Assembly (NCBI RefSeq): GCF_019041915.1
Contig: NZ_JAHPYF010000001.1
Location: 1-64,000 of the forward strand
Length of the DNA stretch: 64,000 nucleotides
Direction of reading: 5' to 3'
DNA from: Collinsella sp. MSK.8.10
GTDB lineage: Bacteria; Actinomycetota; Coriobacteriia; Coriobacteriales; Coriobacteriaceae
Shown here: one piece after another, positions 50,463 to 59,752 of the stretch
How positions within the stretch are numbered: position 1 is the first letter of the stretch
How the letters are laid out: every line of letters starts with the position of its first letter
Program-made: the position numbers and the translations under genes
Notes under the pieces: generated by a model
What the model was told of the DNA's origin: nothing
Database searches by the model: none
The model's input: the letters and a program-made list of their open reading frames with translations, nothing else

Positions 50463-51362
50463 CTACTCCGAATCAAACGACATGTCGCCCGAACCGACCT
50501 CAAAACGATACGTGGCAGACTTGTCACCGTTATCGAATTCAAGATTCAAAATGGTCTCGCCGTCGTAGCCAAGCGGAAGGAAATCGCTCTCGAAGTCGCC
50601 GCTGCCCAAGGTGAGGCTCGCCTTAAAGCCCGTCGAGTTCGGAACCGTCATCTCCACATCGCCCGAGCCCACACTCACGTCCATCGACTTCGCGGGGGCC
50701 TGGTAAAGCTCGAACGTCACATCGCCCGAACCGACCTCAGCGCTGAGCGCATCAGTCACGCTGCCCGTAAACTCTACATCTCCCGCACCCAGGAAAAGAT
50801 CGAAACCATCACAGATGACACCGGCAATCTGCAGATCGCCCGAGCCCACGTGCGCGTTGACTCCCTTCAGATGTTCGGCAACACGGCGCGGCAGCTCGAC
50901 CGTAACTGAGCGATCGATTGCCTTACCGTCGTCACTTCCAAACTGGGAAACCTTGAGCGTCGAGTCCTCGACGGATGCGATGTTTTGCGTCGCGGCCTTG
51001 GAGGCATCCATACCCTCGGCAACGCGCCCCCGCTCGATAACGCGAGCCTTGTTGCCATCAACAACCTTGACGTCCACCGAAGCCGCATTGATATCGAAAT
51101 CGAGGTAGCGAAACTCATCGGCATCAAAAGTCATGCTCGAAAGCTGCTGAGGCCGAGCGGAATAGTTACCGCTATCCAAGAGATCATCGTCGTCAAACAT
51201 ATCGTCAAAATCAGACAAATTGCCAGATAGAATACCGGTCGTACGCACCATATCGGAATGAGCCAATAGCCGCGAAATGCCAAAGACAAGCCCAATGATG
51301 AGCACAAACGCTCCGATGCCAACGCCCAAGCGCACCTTGGATTCATGCGAAAGCTTCATCAT
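50463..51362 (-). CDS. DUF4097 beta-repeat membrane protein
   Basis: 299 residues. One hydrophobic segment near the N terminus (about 13-33) and an acidic stretch (DFDDMFDDDDLLDS) precede a beta-solenoid-like domain in which six repeats end in the motif G-[SA]-G-D (GSGDLQI, GAGDVEF, GSGDVTF, GSGDVEM, GSGDFES, GSGDMSF). That is the hallmark of DUF4097 / DUF2154-like putative adhesin or cell-envelope sensing proteins. Function is unknown; related proteins sit beside HTH regulators or PspC/LiaF-type stress systems. Overlaps the upstream XRE regulator gene (ATGATGA), so they are coupled. Confidence 0.85.
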   Translation of the reverse strand: MMKLSHESKVRLGVGIGAFVLIIGLVFGISRLLAHSDMVRTTGILSGNLSDFDDMFDDDDLLDSGNYSARPQQLSSMTFDADEFRYLDFDINAASVDVKVVDGNKARVIERGRVAEGMDASKAATQNIASVEDSTLKVSQFGSDDGKAIDRSVTVELPRRVAEHLKGVNAHVGSGDLQIAGVICDGFDLFLGAGDVEFTGSVTDALSAEVGSGDVTFELYQAPAKSMDVSVGSGDVEMTVPNSTGFKASLTLGSGDFESDFLPLGYDGETILNLEFDNGDKSATYRFEVGSGDMSFDSE

Positions 51363-52081
51363 TCACCACCCTCTTTGACAATCGGCTCAGCGGTAGTCGC
51401 GGTAGCCACGTCAGTATCAACCGCAGCGGAAGCATCCTGCACCTGAGTCCTAGCCGTCACCGATGCCGGACCAACATGAATATCACCGCGCGCCCAATCG
51501 CCATCGAGAGCACGCGCCACCCAGTGATAGATGGGAATCGTAAAGAAGATCAGCGCGGCAAAGGGGCCGGCACCAAACGGGAACATCAGCAAAAAGAACA
51601 GCAGCCAGCACACGGCCCAATACGGGAACGACTGGAAGGGGCCCTTCACCGGAGTCGAGCCAACTGCGTGGCCACTCGTCGCCTGCGCCGTAGCAGCGTT
51701 GGCGGCCTGTGCACTCCAGCTTGCCGCCTGTGCCGCCTTAGCCGCGGCATCACTCGCCTGCGTTGCTGCTTCGGTGGCGCGCACCGCCGCCTCATGGGTG
51801 CGAGCGCGCTCTGCCGCCTCGGCCTCGCGCTGGCGGGCGCGGTCCTCGTTCTCAAACTCGATATCGTCCTCGATCTCGTCGCTCGGATTGAGCAGCTCGT
51901 CCAGACTCACGCCATAAAGCTTGGCGAGCGAGATCAGGTTCTCGGTATCGGGCGAGCTCTCCGCGCGCTCCCATTTGCTGACCGCCTGGCGCGACAGCCC
52001 CAGCTTTCGCGCCAGCCCTTCTTGGCTAAAACCCTTGCTGCGACGAAGGTCGGCGAGCCGCTGCGCAGTTTCTACATTCAT
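51359..52081 (-). CDS. XRE-family regulator with C-terminal membrane segments
   Basis: 240 residues. A Cro/CI-type HTH at 1-60 (LADLRRSKGFSQEGLARKLGLSRQAVSKWERAESSPD in part), an acidic linker, a striking Ala-rich coiled segment with alternating AATQASDAAAKAAQAASWSAQ-like residues (about 95-145), then two hydrophobic segments (about 160-195) and a Thr/Ala tail. It is a membrane-tethered DNA-binding regulator, likely controlling its own operon with the DUF4097 protein. ATG 52081 with AGGAGG at 5 nt is clear. A CAACCG-G-CGGTTG palindrome lies upstream at 52204-52216 as a candidate operator. Confidence 0.88.
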   Translation of the reverse strand: MNVETAQRLADLRRSKGFSQEGLARKLGLSRQAVSKWERAESSPDTENLISLAKLYGVSLDELLNPSDEIEDDIEFENEDRARQREAEAAERARTHEAAVRATEAATQASDAAAKAAQAASWSAQAANAATAQATSGHAVGSTPVKGPFQSFPYWAVCWLLFFLLMFPFGAGPFAALIFFTIPIYHWVARALDGDWARGDIHVGPASVTARTQVQDASAAVDTDVATATTAEPIVKEGGE

Positions 52082-52203
52082 GGTTCCTCCTATGTGATGC
52101 CAGCCGTGCCGCCGGACCGTTTTTGTTCTTAAGGCGCCTTGCACAGTTAAAAATCTATCCGCCACCGCCAAAAGCATGCCACCTATTCTAGTGAGATTTT
52201 TGA

Positions 52204-52216
52204 CAACCGGCGGTTG
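52204..52216. promoter_or_regulatory. Operator-like palindrome in the XRE/methyltransferase intergenic region
   Basis: CAACCG-G-CGGTTG, a perfect 6-1-6 inverted repeat overlapping a TTGACA (52200-52205) on the plus strand. It sits between divergent promoters and could bind the adjacent XRE regulator. Confidence 0.4.
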
Positions 52217-52272
52217 CGGGCACATATGAGCTGCGGAAATGTGTCCAAACAAAGCAATGACCCGTAGCTCGG

Positions 52273-52302
52273 TTGTCCCCGTTGCGGCGATAACGGTAGT
52301 AT
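52273..52302 (+). promoter_or_regulatory. Promoter of the methyltransferase gene
   Basis: TTGTCC (52273-52278) and TAGTAT (52297-52302), 18 bp apart, lie 47 nt before the GTG start. Confidence 0.45.
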
Positions 52303-52348
52303 GGTCGTACTGTTTATTCCGTACCGCCAACGGAGGGAGTCCCGCGCC

Positions 52349-53221
52349 GTGAACCGCGATTTCGCCTCATCGCTCATCCAGCTCAACAACACTTTCTATC
52401 GCGAGCACTCCGCCTCCTTCTCCGATACGCGCCAGGCCCCGTGGCCCGGCTGGGTACGCACCATGGATATCGCGCTCGAGCAGCTCGACGTCGCCACAAT
52501 CGAGCATCCCGTCCGCGTCTTCGATCTCGCCTGCGGCAATATGCGATTCGAGAACTTTGCCGCCGGCGGCGCACTTGCCGCCAAGGGCGTCGACGGTGCA
52601 AATCCCTCGGCAGATGCCAGCTGCCCGTTTGAGTTCTATGGCGTCGACTCGTGCCAAGACCTGGCCATCGATGCACATGGTCACGCCCTGCGCATTCCCA
52701 ACCTGCACTTCCAGGAACTCGACGTGCTCGATGCCCTCATGAAACTCAACCCCGCCGAGACACCCGACGCGCTTTTCGACGCCCCGCTCGCCGACATCTC
52801 GGTCTGCTTTGGATTTATGCACCACGTTCCGTCGTGCGAGTACCGCGTACGCGTGCTCGACGCTCTGGTGCGCCAGACGCGCCCAGGCGGCATCATCGCC
52901 ATCAGCTTTTGGGAGTTTATGAACGACGAGCGCATGGCGCGCAAAGCCGTTCGCGCCGAGGCCCGCGCCGAGCTCACCCCGCCGTTTGAGGGTTACGATT
53001 CCGCGCAGTTTGAAGCCGGTGACCACCTCATTGGCTGGCAAAACGACCGCCACGCCTACCGCTATTGTCATCACTTTGACGATCAGCAGATCACCGACCT
53101 GGTGCGCGGCGTCCGTACGTTCTACAAGAGCGGCGAGGTCCCCGTGCGCGAGCTTGAGCGTTTCCATGCCGACGGTCGCAGCGGCGATCTCAACCGCTAC
53201 GTGATTCTCAAGCGCCTGTAG
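52349..53221 (+). CDS. Class I SAM-dependent methyltransferase
   Basis: 290 residues from GTG 52349, placed 9 nt after GGAGGGAG. Motif I VFDLACGNMRFE (about 58-69), an acidic second strand FYGVDSCQDLA, and motif IV ADISVCFGFMHHVPS give a typical Rossmann methyltransferase; later LVRQTRPGGIIAISFWEF is motif VI. The substrate is not known. The position before trmB could mean an RNA target, but a terminator separates the two genes and the sequence gives no further hint. Confidence 0.8.
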   Translation: MNRDFASSLIQLNNTFYREHSASFSDTRQAPWPGWVRTMDIALEQLDVATIEHPVRVFDLACGNMRFENFAAGGALAAKGVDGANPSADASCPFEFYGVDSCQDLAIDAHGHALRIPNLHFQELDVLDALMKLNPAETPDALFDAPLADISVCFGFMHHVPSCEYRVRVLDALVRQTRPGGIIAISFWEFMNDERMARKAVRAEARAELTPPFEGYDSAQFEAGDHLIGWQNDRHAYRYCHHFDDQQITDLVRGVRTFYKSGEVPVRELERFHADGRSGDLNRYVILKRL

Positions 53222-53258
53222 ACATCGACGACTCGCCACCGAGCCGCATCGCATCTTC

Positions 53259-53283
53259 CGGGCAAGCTATGCCCGCCCTTTTT
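53259..53283 (+). terminator. Terminator of the methyltransferase gene
   Basis: CGGGCA-AGCTA-TGCCCG followed by CCCTTTTT. Confidence 0.7.
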
Positions 53284-53339
53284 CAACCCATTGACGGAAC
53301 GCGCAGCTATGCGTTCCCTACTTATGACCAAGGAGCCTC

Positions 53340-54179
53340 ATGGGAGCCGTCCACGTTCGCACGCCTAAGAACTTTGTGCTCGAGGAGCGCCTGGAGCGCT
53401 ACGCCGATGCAATCGAGACGAACCCCGAGGCCTATGCCGGAGATTGGCGCGAGGCTTGCGCGCCAGTTGGCAGCAAGCCCTTCGAACACCTTCACCTGGA
53501 TCTTGGCTGTGGCAAGGGAACGTACCTTGTAGAGCGTGCGGCGCACGAGCCAAACACCCTCTTTATCGGTATGGACCAGGAGCCCATCTGCATCGCCTAT
53601 GCCGCACAGAAAATCTGCGAGCAGGAGCTATCCAACGCACTCGTCCTGCCCCGAGGCGCCGCAACGTTGCCGCAGCTGTTTGCCGCAGGCGAGCTCGACG
53701 CCATAACCATCAACTTTCCCACGCCGCAGCCCAAGGCCAAGTACGCCAAAAAACGACTCGTCCATGTCGACCATCTAATGCTCTACCGCCCGCTCTTTGC
53801 AGCCGGCGCCACCATCACGCTGCGCACCGACAGCAAACCGCTGCGTGACTACGCCCTGGGGCAGATTGCCGCGGCCGGCTACGACACACTTTGGGCAAGC
53901 GACGACGTCCGCCGCGACCATCCCGAGCATCCCGAGACCGAATATGAATGCCGCACGCGCGAGATGGGTGCCGTCGTCTACGGCATTTGCGCCACACCCG
54001 GCGAGAAGCCTACCGAAGAGCAACTCGTAGCAGGCCGAGCGCAGGAGCAAAGCCTTGCCTGCTACCTGCCCGATAACCTCGATGAGCTCACCTATGTACC
54101 TCTGGGCATGGAAGAGGCCGTCGAGAACTTTAGAAACCGCGCCCGCAAGGGCAAGAAGCGTCTGCCGCAGGAGTCATAG
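53340..54179 (+). CDS. trmB: tRNA (guanine-N7)-methyltransferase
   Basis: Methylates G46 in the variable loop of tRNA with SAM. 279 residues; HLDLGCGKGTYLVERA (about 51-66) is motif I, FIGMDQEPICI the ligand Asp strand, and DAITINFPTPQPKAKYAKKRL (in part) the TrmB catalytic segment, where most TrmB have D-P-W-P-K and this one has N-F-P-T-P-Q-P-K. The last ~60 residues form a basic extension (NFRNRARKGKKRL) absent from short TrmB. The changed signature is conservative enough to keep the TrmB call, but activity is unproven. AAGGAG precedes the ATG. Confidence 0.88.
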   Translation: MGAVHVRTPKNFVLEERLERYADAIETNPEAYAGDWREACAPVGSKPFEHLHLDLGCGKGTYLVERAAHEPNTLFIGMDQEPICIAYAAQKICEQELSNALVLPRGAATLPQLFAAGELDAITINFPTPQPKAKYAKKRLVHVDHLMLYRPLFAAGATITLRTDSKPLRDYALGQIAAAGYDTLWASDDVRRDHPEHPETEYECRTREMGAVVYGICATPGEKPTEEQLVAGRAQEQSLACYLPDNLDELTYVPLGMEEAVENFRNRARKGKKRLPQES

Positions 54180-54488
54180 GGGCTTTTGACAGTCACGTCG
54201 CCAGCGAGCAAGCGCAAATAGGCACCGACGAACGACCCTCAAGCCTAAGTGAGTAGACTTTTTAGCAATAGCCAAGCACAACCCGCATAGGAACAAGTAA
54301 AACCGCAGGTAAATCCCTTACGCAAAAGCCATGTGCTGGCGAAATCGCAAAAAGTCTACTCACTTAGCTCGCGGCCGCACCAAACGGCTGAGCAGGACGC
54401 CCATTTCCTGCATTTTCTTTCGCGCTGGCACCCCGCGCCGCCGCTACGCCATAATAGTTGGCGGACAATCGCGAGAGAAAGCAAACAC
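54180..54488. other. Intergenic region upstream of the Ski2-like helicase
   Basis: Holds the 123-bp inverted-repeat element at 54245-54367. Between its end and the helicase start there is no obvious promoter; GAGAGAAAG before the ATG is the ribosome site. Confidence 0.5.
54245..54367. repeat. Inverted-repeat element with perfect 19-bp ends
   Basis: CTAAGTGAGTAGACTTTTT (54245-54263) and its exact reverse complement (54349-54367) enclose an 85-bp non-coding centre. Ends, size and lack of genes resemble a miniature inverted-repeat element; no transposase is present. A flanking target-site duplication was not obvious. Confidence 0.85.
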
Positions 54489-57170
54489 ATGGCACAGACC
54501 ACGACAGATATCGCCGCCAGCACCGTCTCCGGCGCCGGAGCCGCCAGTTCATTCTCGGGCGGCACGGGAACCGAAGCCGAATTCGGCTCACTCGGTGCGC
54601 TCTCCCCCACCTGGTGGGAGCCCGAGGACGGCAGCGAGCCCGAACCGTGGCTCACGCCCGACCAGGCCTTCGAGCGCTTCTTTGAATGGACGAGCAATCG
54701 CGGTATTGAGCTGTGGGACCACCAGGAAGAGGCCCTCATGGACCTGGCTGCCGGCGATCACGTCATTTTAGGCACACCGACCGGATCGGGTAAATCGCTC
54801 GTCGCGCTGGGCATGCTCTTTATGGGCATGGCACAGGGCAAACGCTGCTATTACACGGCCCCCATCAAGGCTCTGGTCAGCGAAAAGTTCTTCGACTTAG
54901 TACAGGTACTCGGCCGCGATAACGTCGGTATGATTACCGGCGACACGCATATCAACACCAAGGCGCCCGTCATCTGCTGCACGGCAGAGATCCTTGCTAA
55001 CGACGCACTGCGCGAGGGCGAAGATGCCGACGTGGGCTGTGTCGCCATGGACGAGTTCCACTACTTTGCCGACCCCGATCGTGGTTGGGCCTGGCAGGTG
55101 CCGCTGCTCACCCTGCCCCACACGCAATTCATGCTCATGAGCGCCACGCTCGGCGATGTCACCGCGATTGCCGCCTCGCTCGAGGAACACACCGGCGCTA
55201 CCTGCGACTTGGTTGTCGACGCCCCGCGTCCTGTTCCGTTGAGCTACGACTATGTGACGACCTCCCTCGAGGGCACGGTCGAGCTCGCCATGCGCCGCGG
55301 CGAGGCCCCGCTCTATATCGTGCACTTTAGCCAGGATGCCGCCCTTGCAACGGCACAGTCGCTCGCCAATTTTGGCATCGCCAGCAAGGAGCAGCGCGAG
55401 GCCATCAAAGAAGCGGCAAAGGGGACGAGCTTCTCCACGGCCTTTGGTAAGATTCTCAAACGCCTGCTTGGATGCGGCGTCGGCGTGCACCATGCCGGCA
55501 TGTTGCCGCGCTATCGCCTGCTGGTGGAGCGCCTGGCGCAGCAGGGCCTGCTGCCCGTCATCTGCGGCACCGATACGCTCGGCGTCGGCATCAACGTACC
55601 CATCCACACCGTGGTACTCACCGCGCTCACCAAGTTCGACGGCTACAAGATGCGTCGCCTGCGCGCCCGCGAGTTCCATCAGATTGCCGGTCGCGCCGGC
55701 CGCTCGGGCTTCGATACCGAGGGCATGGTCATCGCCGAGGCCCCGGAGCACGAGATCGAGAACGCCAAACTCATGGCCAAGGCGGGCGACGACCCCAAGA
55801 AGCTCCGCAAGATTAAAAAGAAGAAGGCCCCCGAGGGCTTTGTCACCTGGAACAAGCAGACCTTTGAGCGCCTGATCGAGACGCAGCCCGAGACGCTCAA
55901 GCCGCGCCTTCGCATCACGCACTCCGTGGTGATTAGCGTGGTCGAGCAGGGCGGCGATGCCCGAGTCCGCGTACACGACCTCATCGAGACGAGCTTGCAG
56001 ACCCCCGAGGAAAAGGCCAAGCTCGAGGTTCGCGCCGACGAAATCTTCGCCACGCTCATCGATTCCGGCGTCGTCGTTCGCACCGAGGTGCCGCCCGCGC
56101 CCGACGCCCCGACTGACGCCGCGCCAGACATCGACTATGCACTGACGGTCGATCTGCCCGAGGACTTTGCGCTCGACCAGCCGCTCTCGCCGTTTTTGCT
56201 TGCCGCGCTGGAGCTGCTCGACCCCGAGAGTGAGACCTATACCATGGATCTGATCTCAATGGTCGAGGCTACGCTCGAGGATCCCAAGCAGGTGCTGCGC
56301 GCGCAGGAGCGCGCCGCGCGCGACCGCGCTATGGCCGAGATGAAAGCCGACGGCGTCGAATATGAGGAACGCTTGGAGCGCATCCAGGATGTCACCTACG
56401 AAAAGCCGCTCGAGGATTTGCTCGATGCCGCCTTCGACAAGTACTGCCAGGAAGTACCTTGGGCCAACGACTACCAGCTCTCGCCCAAGAGCGTCCTGCG
56501 CGACATGTTGGAGAGCGCGAGCGACTTTAAGGGCTATATCCAAAAGCTCGGCATCGCCCGCTCCGAGGGCATTCTGCTGCGCTACCTAGCCGAGGCCTAC
56601 CGCTCCCTCGATCGCACCGTGCCCATTGAGAAGCGCGATGAGCGCTTGCGCGACATCATTTCGTGGCTCGGCTTTGTGGTGCGCTCGGTCGACTCGAGCC
56701 TGGTGGACGAGTGGGAGAACGCCGGCAACCCGGCGGCCCTCGACGCCGCGCCGCCGCAGGGCATCGACGAGGTCGTTGCGGACCGTCGCGGCTGCACGCT
56801 GCTGGTGCGCAACGCACTCTTCCGCCGCGTGACCCTTGCCGCCCGCGAGCACGTTCGCGACCTGGGCGAACTCGACGAGGACTGGGGCATGAGCGAGGTC
56901 CGCTGGCAAAAGGCGCTTGATGCCTACCATGAGCAGCACGAGGAAATCCTCACCGACGGAGATGCCCGCAGCGCCGCGATGTTTACCATCGACGGGAGCG
57001 ACGAGAAGACCGATCACGTGTGGCACGTGCACCAGATTTTTGCCGACGAGGATGGCGACCACGACTTTGGCATCATGGGCGATGTCGACCTGGATGCCAC
57101 GCAAGACGGCGGCGAGGTCATCTTCAAAAACTACCGCGTCGGCTTTATCGAGGACCTGCTCGAGGACTAG
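54489..57170 (+). CDS. Ski2-like DEAD/DEAH helicase with DUF3516 domain
   Basis: 893 residues. Motif I LGTPTGSGKS (about 93), TAPIKALVSEKFF, motif II MDEFHYFADP (DEFH variant of DExH), LMSATLGD, GVHHAGMLPRYR, GTDTLGVGINVPIHTV, and HQIAGRAGRSG. After the helicase core the C-terminal ~430 residues are the DUF3516 region typical of actinobacterial Ski2/Mtr4-like helicases, ending DDGGEVIFKNYRVGFIEDL-like. These are presumed RNA or DNA remodelling enzymes. ATG 54489 was chosen (MAQTTTD..., GAGAGAAAG upstream) over an earlier open frame that runs through the inverted repeat. Confidence 0.93.
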   Translation: MAQTTTDIAASTVSGAGAASSFSGGTGTEAEFGSLGALSPTWWEPEDGSEPEPWLTPDQAFERFFEWTSNRGIELWDHQEEALMDLAAGDHVILGTPTGSGKSLVALGMLFMGMAQGKRCYYTAPIKALVSEKFFDLVQVLGRDNVGMITGDTHINTKAPVICCTAEILANDALREGEDADVGCVAMDEFHYFADPDRGWAWQVPLLTLPHTQFMLMSATLGDVTAIAASLEEHTGATCDLVVDAPRPVPLSYDYVTTSLEGTVELAMRRGEAPLYIVHFSQDAALATAQSLANFGIASKEQREAIKEAAKGTSFSTAFGKILKRLLGCGVGVHHAGMLPRYRLLVERLAQQGLLPVICGTDTLGVGINVPIHTVVLTALTKFDGYKMRRLRAREFHQIAGRAGRSGFDTEGMVIAEAPEHEIENAKLMAKAGDDPKKLRKIKKKKAPEGFVTWNKQTFERLIETQPETLKPRLRITHSVVISVVEQGGDARVRVHDLIETSLQTPEEKAKLEVRADEIFATLIDSGVVVRTEVPPAPDAPTDAAPDIDYALTVDLPEDFALDQPLSPFLLAALELLDPESETYTMDLISMVEATLEDPKQVLRAQERAARDRAMAEMKADGVEYEERLERIQDVTYEKPLEDLLDAAFDKYCQEVPWANDYQLSPKSVLRDMLESASDFKGYIQKLGIARSEGILLRYLAEAYRSLDRTVPIEKRDERLRDIISWLGFVVRSVDSSLVDEWENAGNPAALDAAPPQGIDEVVADRRGCTLLVRNALFRRVTLAAREHVRDLGELDEDWGMSEVRWQKALDAYHEQHEEILTDGDARSAAMFTIDGSDEKTDHVWHVHQIFADEDGDHDFGIMGDVDLDATQDGGEVIFKNYRVGFIEDLLED

Positions 57171-57188
57171 CCGTACATACTGGAACGA

Positions 57189-57227
57189 AGCGGGGCCGTT
57201 GGCAATATCGCCAGCGGCCCCGCTTTT
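57189..57227. terminator. Terminator between Ski2 helicase and DUF2130 genes
   Basis: AGCGGGGCCGTTGGC-AATAT-CGCCAGCGGCCCCGCT, followed by TTTT; works for the plus-strand helicase and probably for the convergent DUF2130 gene. Confidence 0.9.
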
Positions 57228-57244
57228 GCACTATACGCTATCCC

Positions 57245-59002
57245 CTACTCGGCATCCTCGACCTCATACGAATCCGCCTCGGCGGGCTCATCGTTTGCCC
57301 CTGTCGCAGCCCCGCGCGCCTCGTCAAACGCCGCCTTCATGGTCTTGTTGCCCCAGGTGAGCTTGCGAATGGTAAGATCGTCGGCCTTCTTGTTGGCTAG
57401 ACGTAAATTGTTCTCGGAGGACAGCAATGCCTCCTTGGTTTTCTGCAGATGGCTAATCGTCTTGTCAATCTCCTCGATCGCCGTCTGGAACTTACGGCTC
57501 GCAAGCTCATAGTTGCGGCCGAAGTCGTTCTTGAACTTCTCCATCTTGGCCTCGAAGTTCGTGACGTCGATGTTCTGTTGCTTGTACTCCGCCAGCTCCT
57601 GCTTATAGCGCAGCGAACCCATGGCGGCGTTGCGCAGCAGCGTGATCATGGGAATGAAGAACTGCGGGCGGATCACGTACATCTTCTCATAGCGGTAACT
57701 CACGTCGACTATCCCTGCGTTATAGAGCTCGCTTTCGGGCTCGAGCAGTGTGCAGAGCACCGCGTACTCACAGCCTTTCTGGCGACGATCGTGATCGAGT
57801 TTCTTAAAGAAGTCCTCGTTTTTGTGCTTGGTCGCGGTCTCGTCGTTCTCGTTTTTCATCTCGAACATAATCGAAATGACCTCGTTACCGCTTGCGTCGC
57901 ACTCGCGGAAGATAAAGTCGCCCTTGGTGCCCTCGGACGCATCGTTATCCTTCTCGAAGTACGCGTTAGGAAACGCCGTCATGCGCAGACGGTTAAACTC
58001 GGTCTCGCAGTGCTGCTCGAGCGACTCGCCCACCATCTTGGTGGACAGGCGGACCTTCATGTCCTTAAGGCGCTCAATCTCTTCGTCCTTGTAGCGAATC
58101 AGGTCATCGCTCGCGCGCTTGGCCTGCGCAAGCTCGAGCTCGTGTGCCGCCTTGACCTGTTCCTCGTGAGAATCGCGCACCGCCAGCTCGCTCGTCAGTT
58201 TGGCACGCGCCTCATCGCGCTCTCGCTCCGCCGCGGCGACCGCCTCTGACAGGTTCATTTTTGCCATCAGTTCCTGCTCGCGCAGCTGGGCACGCAGGCC
58301 CTCGGCCTCTTGCTCGGACTGAGCCTTTGCGGCGGAAAACTTCTCTTGCACCTTCGCGCGATAGTCAGCAAGCGCGCGCTCGGCCTCGCTGCGAGCGGCA
58401 TCGAGCTCACGCTGCGACTCTGCCGCGGCAGCGGCAAGCGCCATCTCCTGGGCCTTGTCCGCCGCGGCAAGCCTGGCCTGCAGCTCGGCAATCTGAGCGT
58501 CGCGTGCAGCTAAATCGTTTTGAGCAGCGTTGCGCGCCGCCGACTCGGCAAGCTTTGCTTCGTCATCTTTGCGCCCAAGCTGCGCACGCAGGCTATCAAT
58601 CTCACGCTGGAGTTCGGCATTCTCTTTTTGAGCATTGGCTCGTGCCTCAACCGCCGCGCGCTGGCTTGCACTCTCGCGCTCTGCGGCAGCGCCCTCGAGC
58701 TTAGCGCGCAGCTCGGCAAGCTCAGCATCGCGCTTGGCAACCTCTTGCGCCAGTTTCTGATCCGCAGTGTTCTTCTGCTCGACAAGCTGAGCGTCGCGTT
58801 GAGACTCCGCCTCCTGCAGGGCAGACGCCGAACGCGAACGCTCAAGCTCCAGCGCCTGCTCGCCCTCGCGTCGAGCCGCCGCTACGCGCTCATCAAGATC
58901 GCGCGAGAACACGGCATCGCGCACTTGCTTGACGATATCCGCATAGCCGGACGCATCGACCTTAAAAACTTCGCCGCAATGCGGGCACTTGATCTCGTTC
59001 AT
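57245..59002 (-). CDS. DUF2130 coiled-coil protein
   Basis: 585 residues. CPHCGEVF at the N terminus is half of a zinc-ribbon-like motif. Residues about 30-315 are a long heptad-rich Ala/Glu/Arg coiled coil. The C-terminal ~270 residues are the DUF2130 domain ([31 protein letters not shown] in part; [45 protein letters not shown] in part), which has a restriction-endonuclease-like D...E-x-K layout. Function is unknown; a DNA-binding or nuclease role is possible. GAGGAGC precedes the ATG; monocistronic. Confidence 0.88.
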   Translation of the reverse strand: MNEIKCPHCGEVFKVDASGYADIVKQVRDAVFSRDLDERVAAARREGEQALELERSRSASALQEAESQRDAQLVEQKNTADQKLAQEVAKRDAELAELRAKLEGAAAERESASQRAAVEARANAQKENAELQREIDSLRAQLGRKDDEAKLAESAARNAAQNDLAARDAQIAELQARLAAADKAQEMALAAAAAESQRELDAARSEAERALADYRAKVQEKFSAAKAQSEQEAEGLRAQLREQELMAKMNLSEAVAAAERERDEARAKLTSELAVRDSHEEQVKAAHELELAQAKRASDDLIRYKDEEIERLKDMKVRLSTKMVGESLEQHCETEFNRLRMTAFPNAYFEKDNDASEGTKGDFIFRECDASGNEVISIMFEMKNENDETATKHKNEDFFKKLDHDRRQKGCEYAVLCTLLEPESELYNAGIVDVSYRYEKMYVIRPQFFIPMITLLRNAAMGSLRYKQELAEYKQQNIDVTNFEAKMEKFKNDFGRNYELASRKFQTAIEEIDKTISHLQKTKEALLSSENNLRLANKKADDLTIRKLTWGNKTMKAAFDEARGAATGANDEPAEADSYEVEDAE

Positions 59003-59065
59003 AGCAGCTCCTCGATGGACGCAAATTTCAACCGCCTACACTCTACCGCGCCACGCGGACAAAAA

Positions 59066-59135
59066 AGGCGCCGCCGCCATAATGGCAACGGCGCCAGAAC
59101 CACCACAAAGGTGCCTGTCCCCTTTGTGGTGGTTC
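59066..59135 (-). repeat. Two palindromes upstream of the metallophosphoesterase end
   Basis: GGCGCCG/CGGCGCC (59067-59095) and a perfect 15-bp inverted repeat GAACCACCACAAAGG / CCTTTGTGGTGGTTC (59097-59111 and 59121-59135, 9-nt loop TGCCTGTCC). Together they follow the metallophosphoesterase gene on the minus strand. The second resembles the other intergenic palindromes of this window in layout, though not in sequence. Confidence 0.75.
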
Positions 59136-59140
59136 GAGCA

Positions 59141-59686
59141 TTACAGTCCAAAGAAGCCCAGGATTTGATCGCGGCTTACGGGTCTGTAGTCGTTGGCATC
59201 AAGGCCAACGTCATAGCGCAGGATCGGGCGCTCGCGATCGCGGTTGCGTGCGTTGGTGCGGTCACCCCTGCTGTGGATATGCCCATGCAGCATAATGGCG
59301 CCACGTGCCTTGCCGTTCCAGCTGAGCATGGGGTAGTGGCTCATAACCAGACGATGGCCCTTGGCATAGCCGGGAGCAATCTCCAGGTAATCGCGCACGT
59401 CTTCCCAAATTTGCGGGGCGTCGGAATCTTCCCAGTCGCCGTCATGGTTACCGCGGATGAGCGTCGCATTCTTGCATTCGATACGCTCGCGCAGGCGCAC
59501 CGCCTCCGCCATGGGCAAGCGATACGTAAAGTCTCCCAGGATATAGAGGCGGTCGTCCGCAGCCACGCACTCATTGATGGCATCGATGACCTTGCGGTTC
59601 ATCTCCTCGACCGAATCAAACGGTCGATCCATGTCGTGCAAGATATTCGTATCGCCCAGGTGCAGGTCGGCGGTAAACCACATCAT
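59141..59686 (-). CDS. Metallophosphoesterase
   Basis: 181 residues, a small calcineurin-like phosphoesterase. The metal ligands are seen in order: FTADLHLGDTN (Asp, His), ILGDFTY (Asp), IRGNHDGD (Asn-His), MSHYPM (His) and LHGHIHS (His, His). Such small proteins act on phosphodiesters or nucleotides; no substrate can be inferred. GAGGG precedes the ATG. Downstream end of a possible operon with the two small genes before it. Confidence 0.9.
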   Translation of the reverse strand: MMWFTADLHLGDTNILHDMDRPFDSVEEMNRKVIDAINECVAADDRLYILGDFTYRLPMAEAVRLRERIECKNATLIRGNHDGDWEDSDAPQIWEDVRDYLEIAPGYAKGHRLVMSHYPMLSWNGKARGAIMLHGHIHSRGDRTNARNRDRERPILRYDVGLDANDYRPVSRDQILGFFGL

Positions 59687-59752
59687 CGTCTATGCCCTCA
59701 TTTCGCAATGCATCCAACTCGTGCTAAGTATACAGACGTAGCGATGCGGCGG

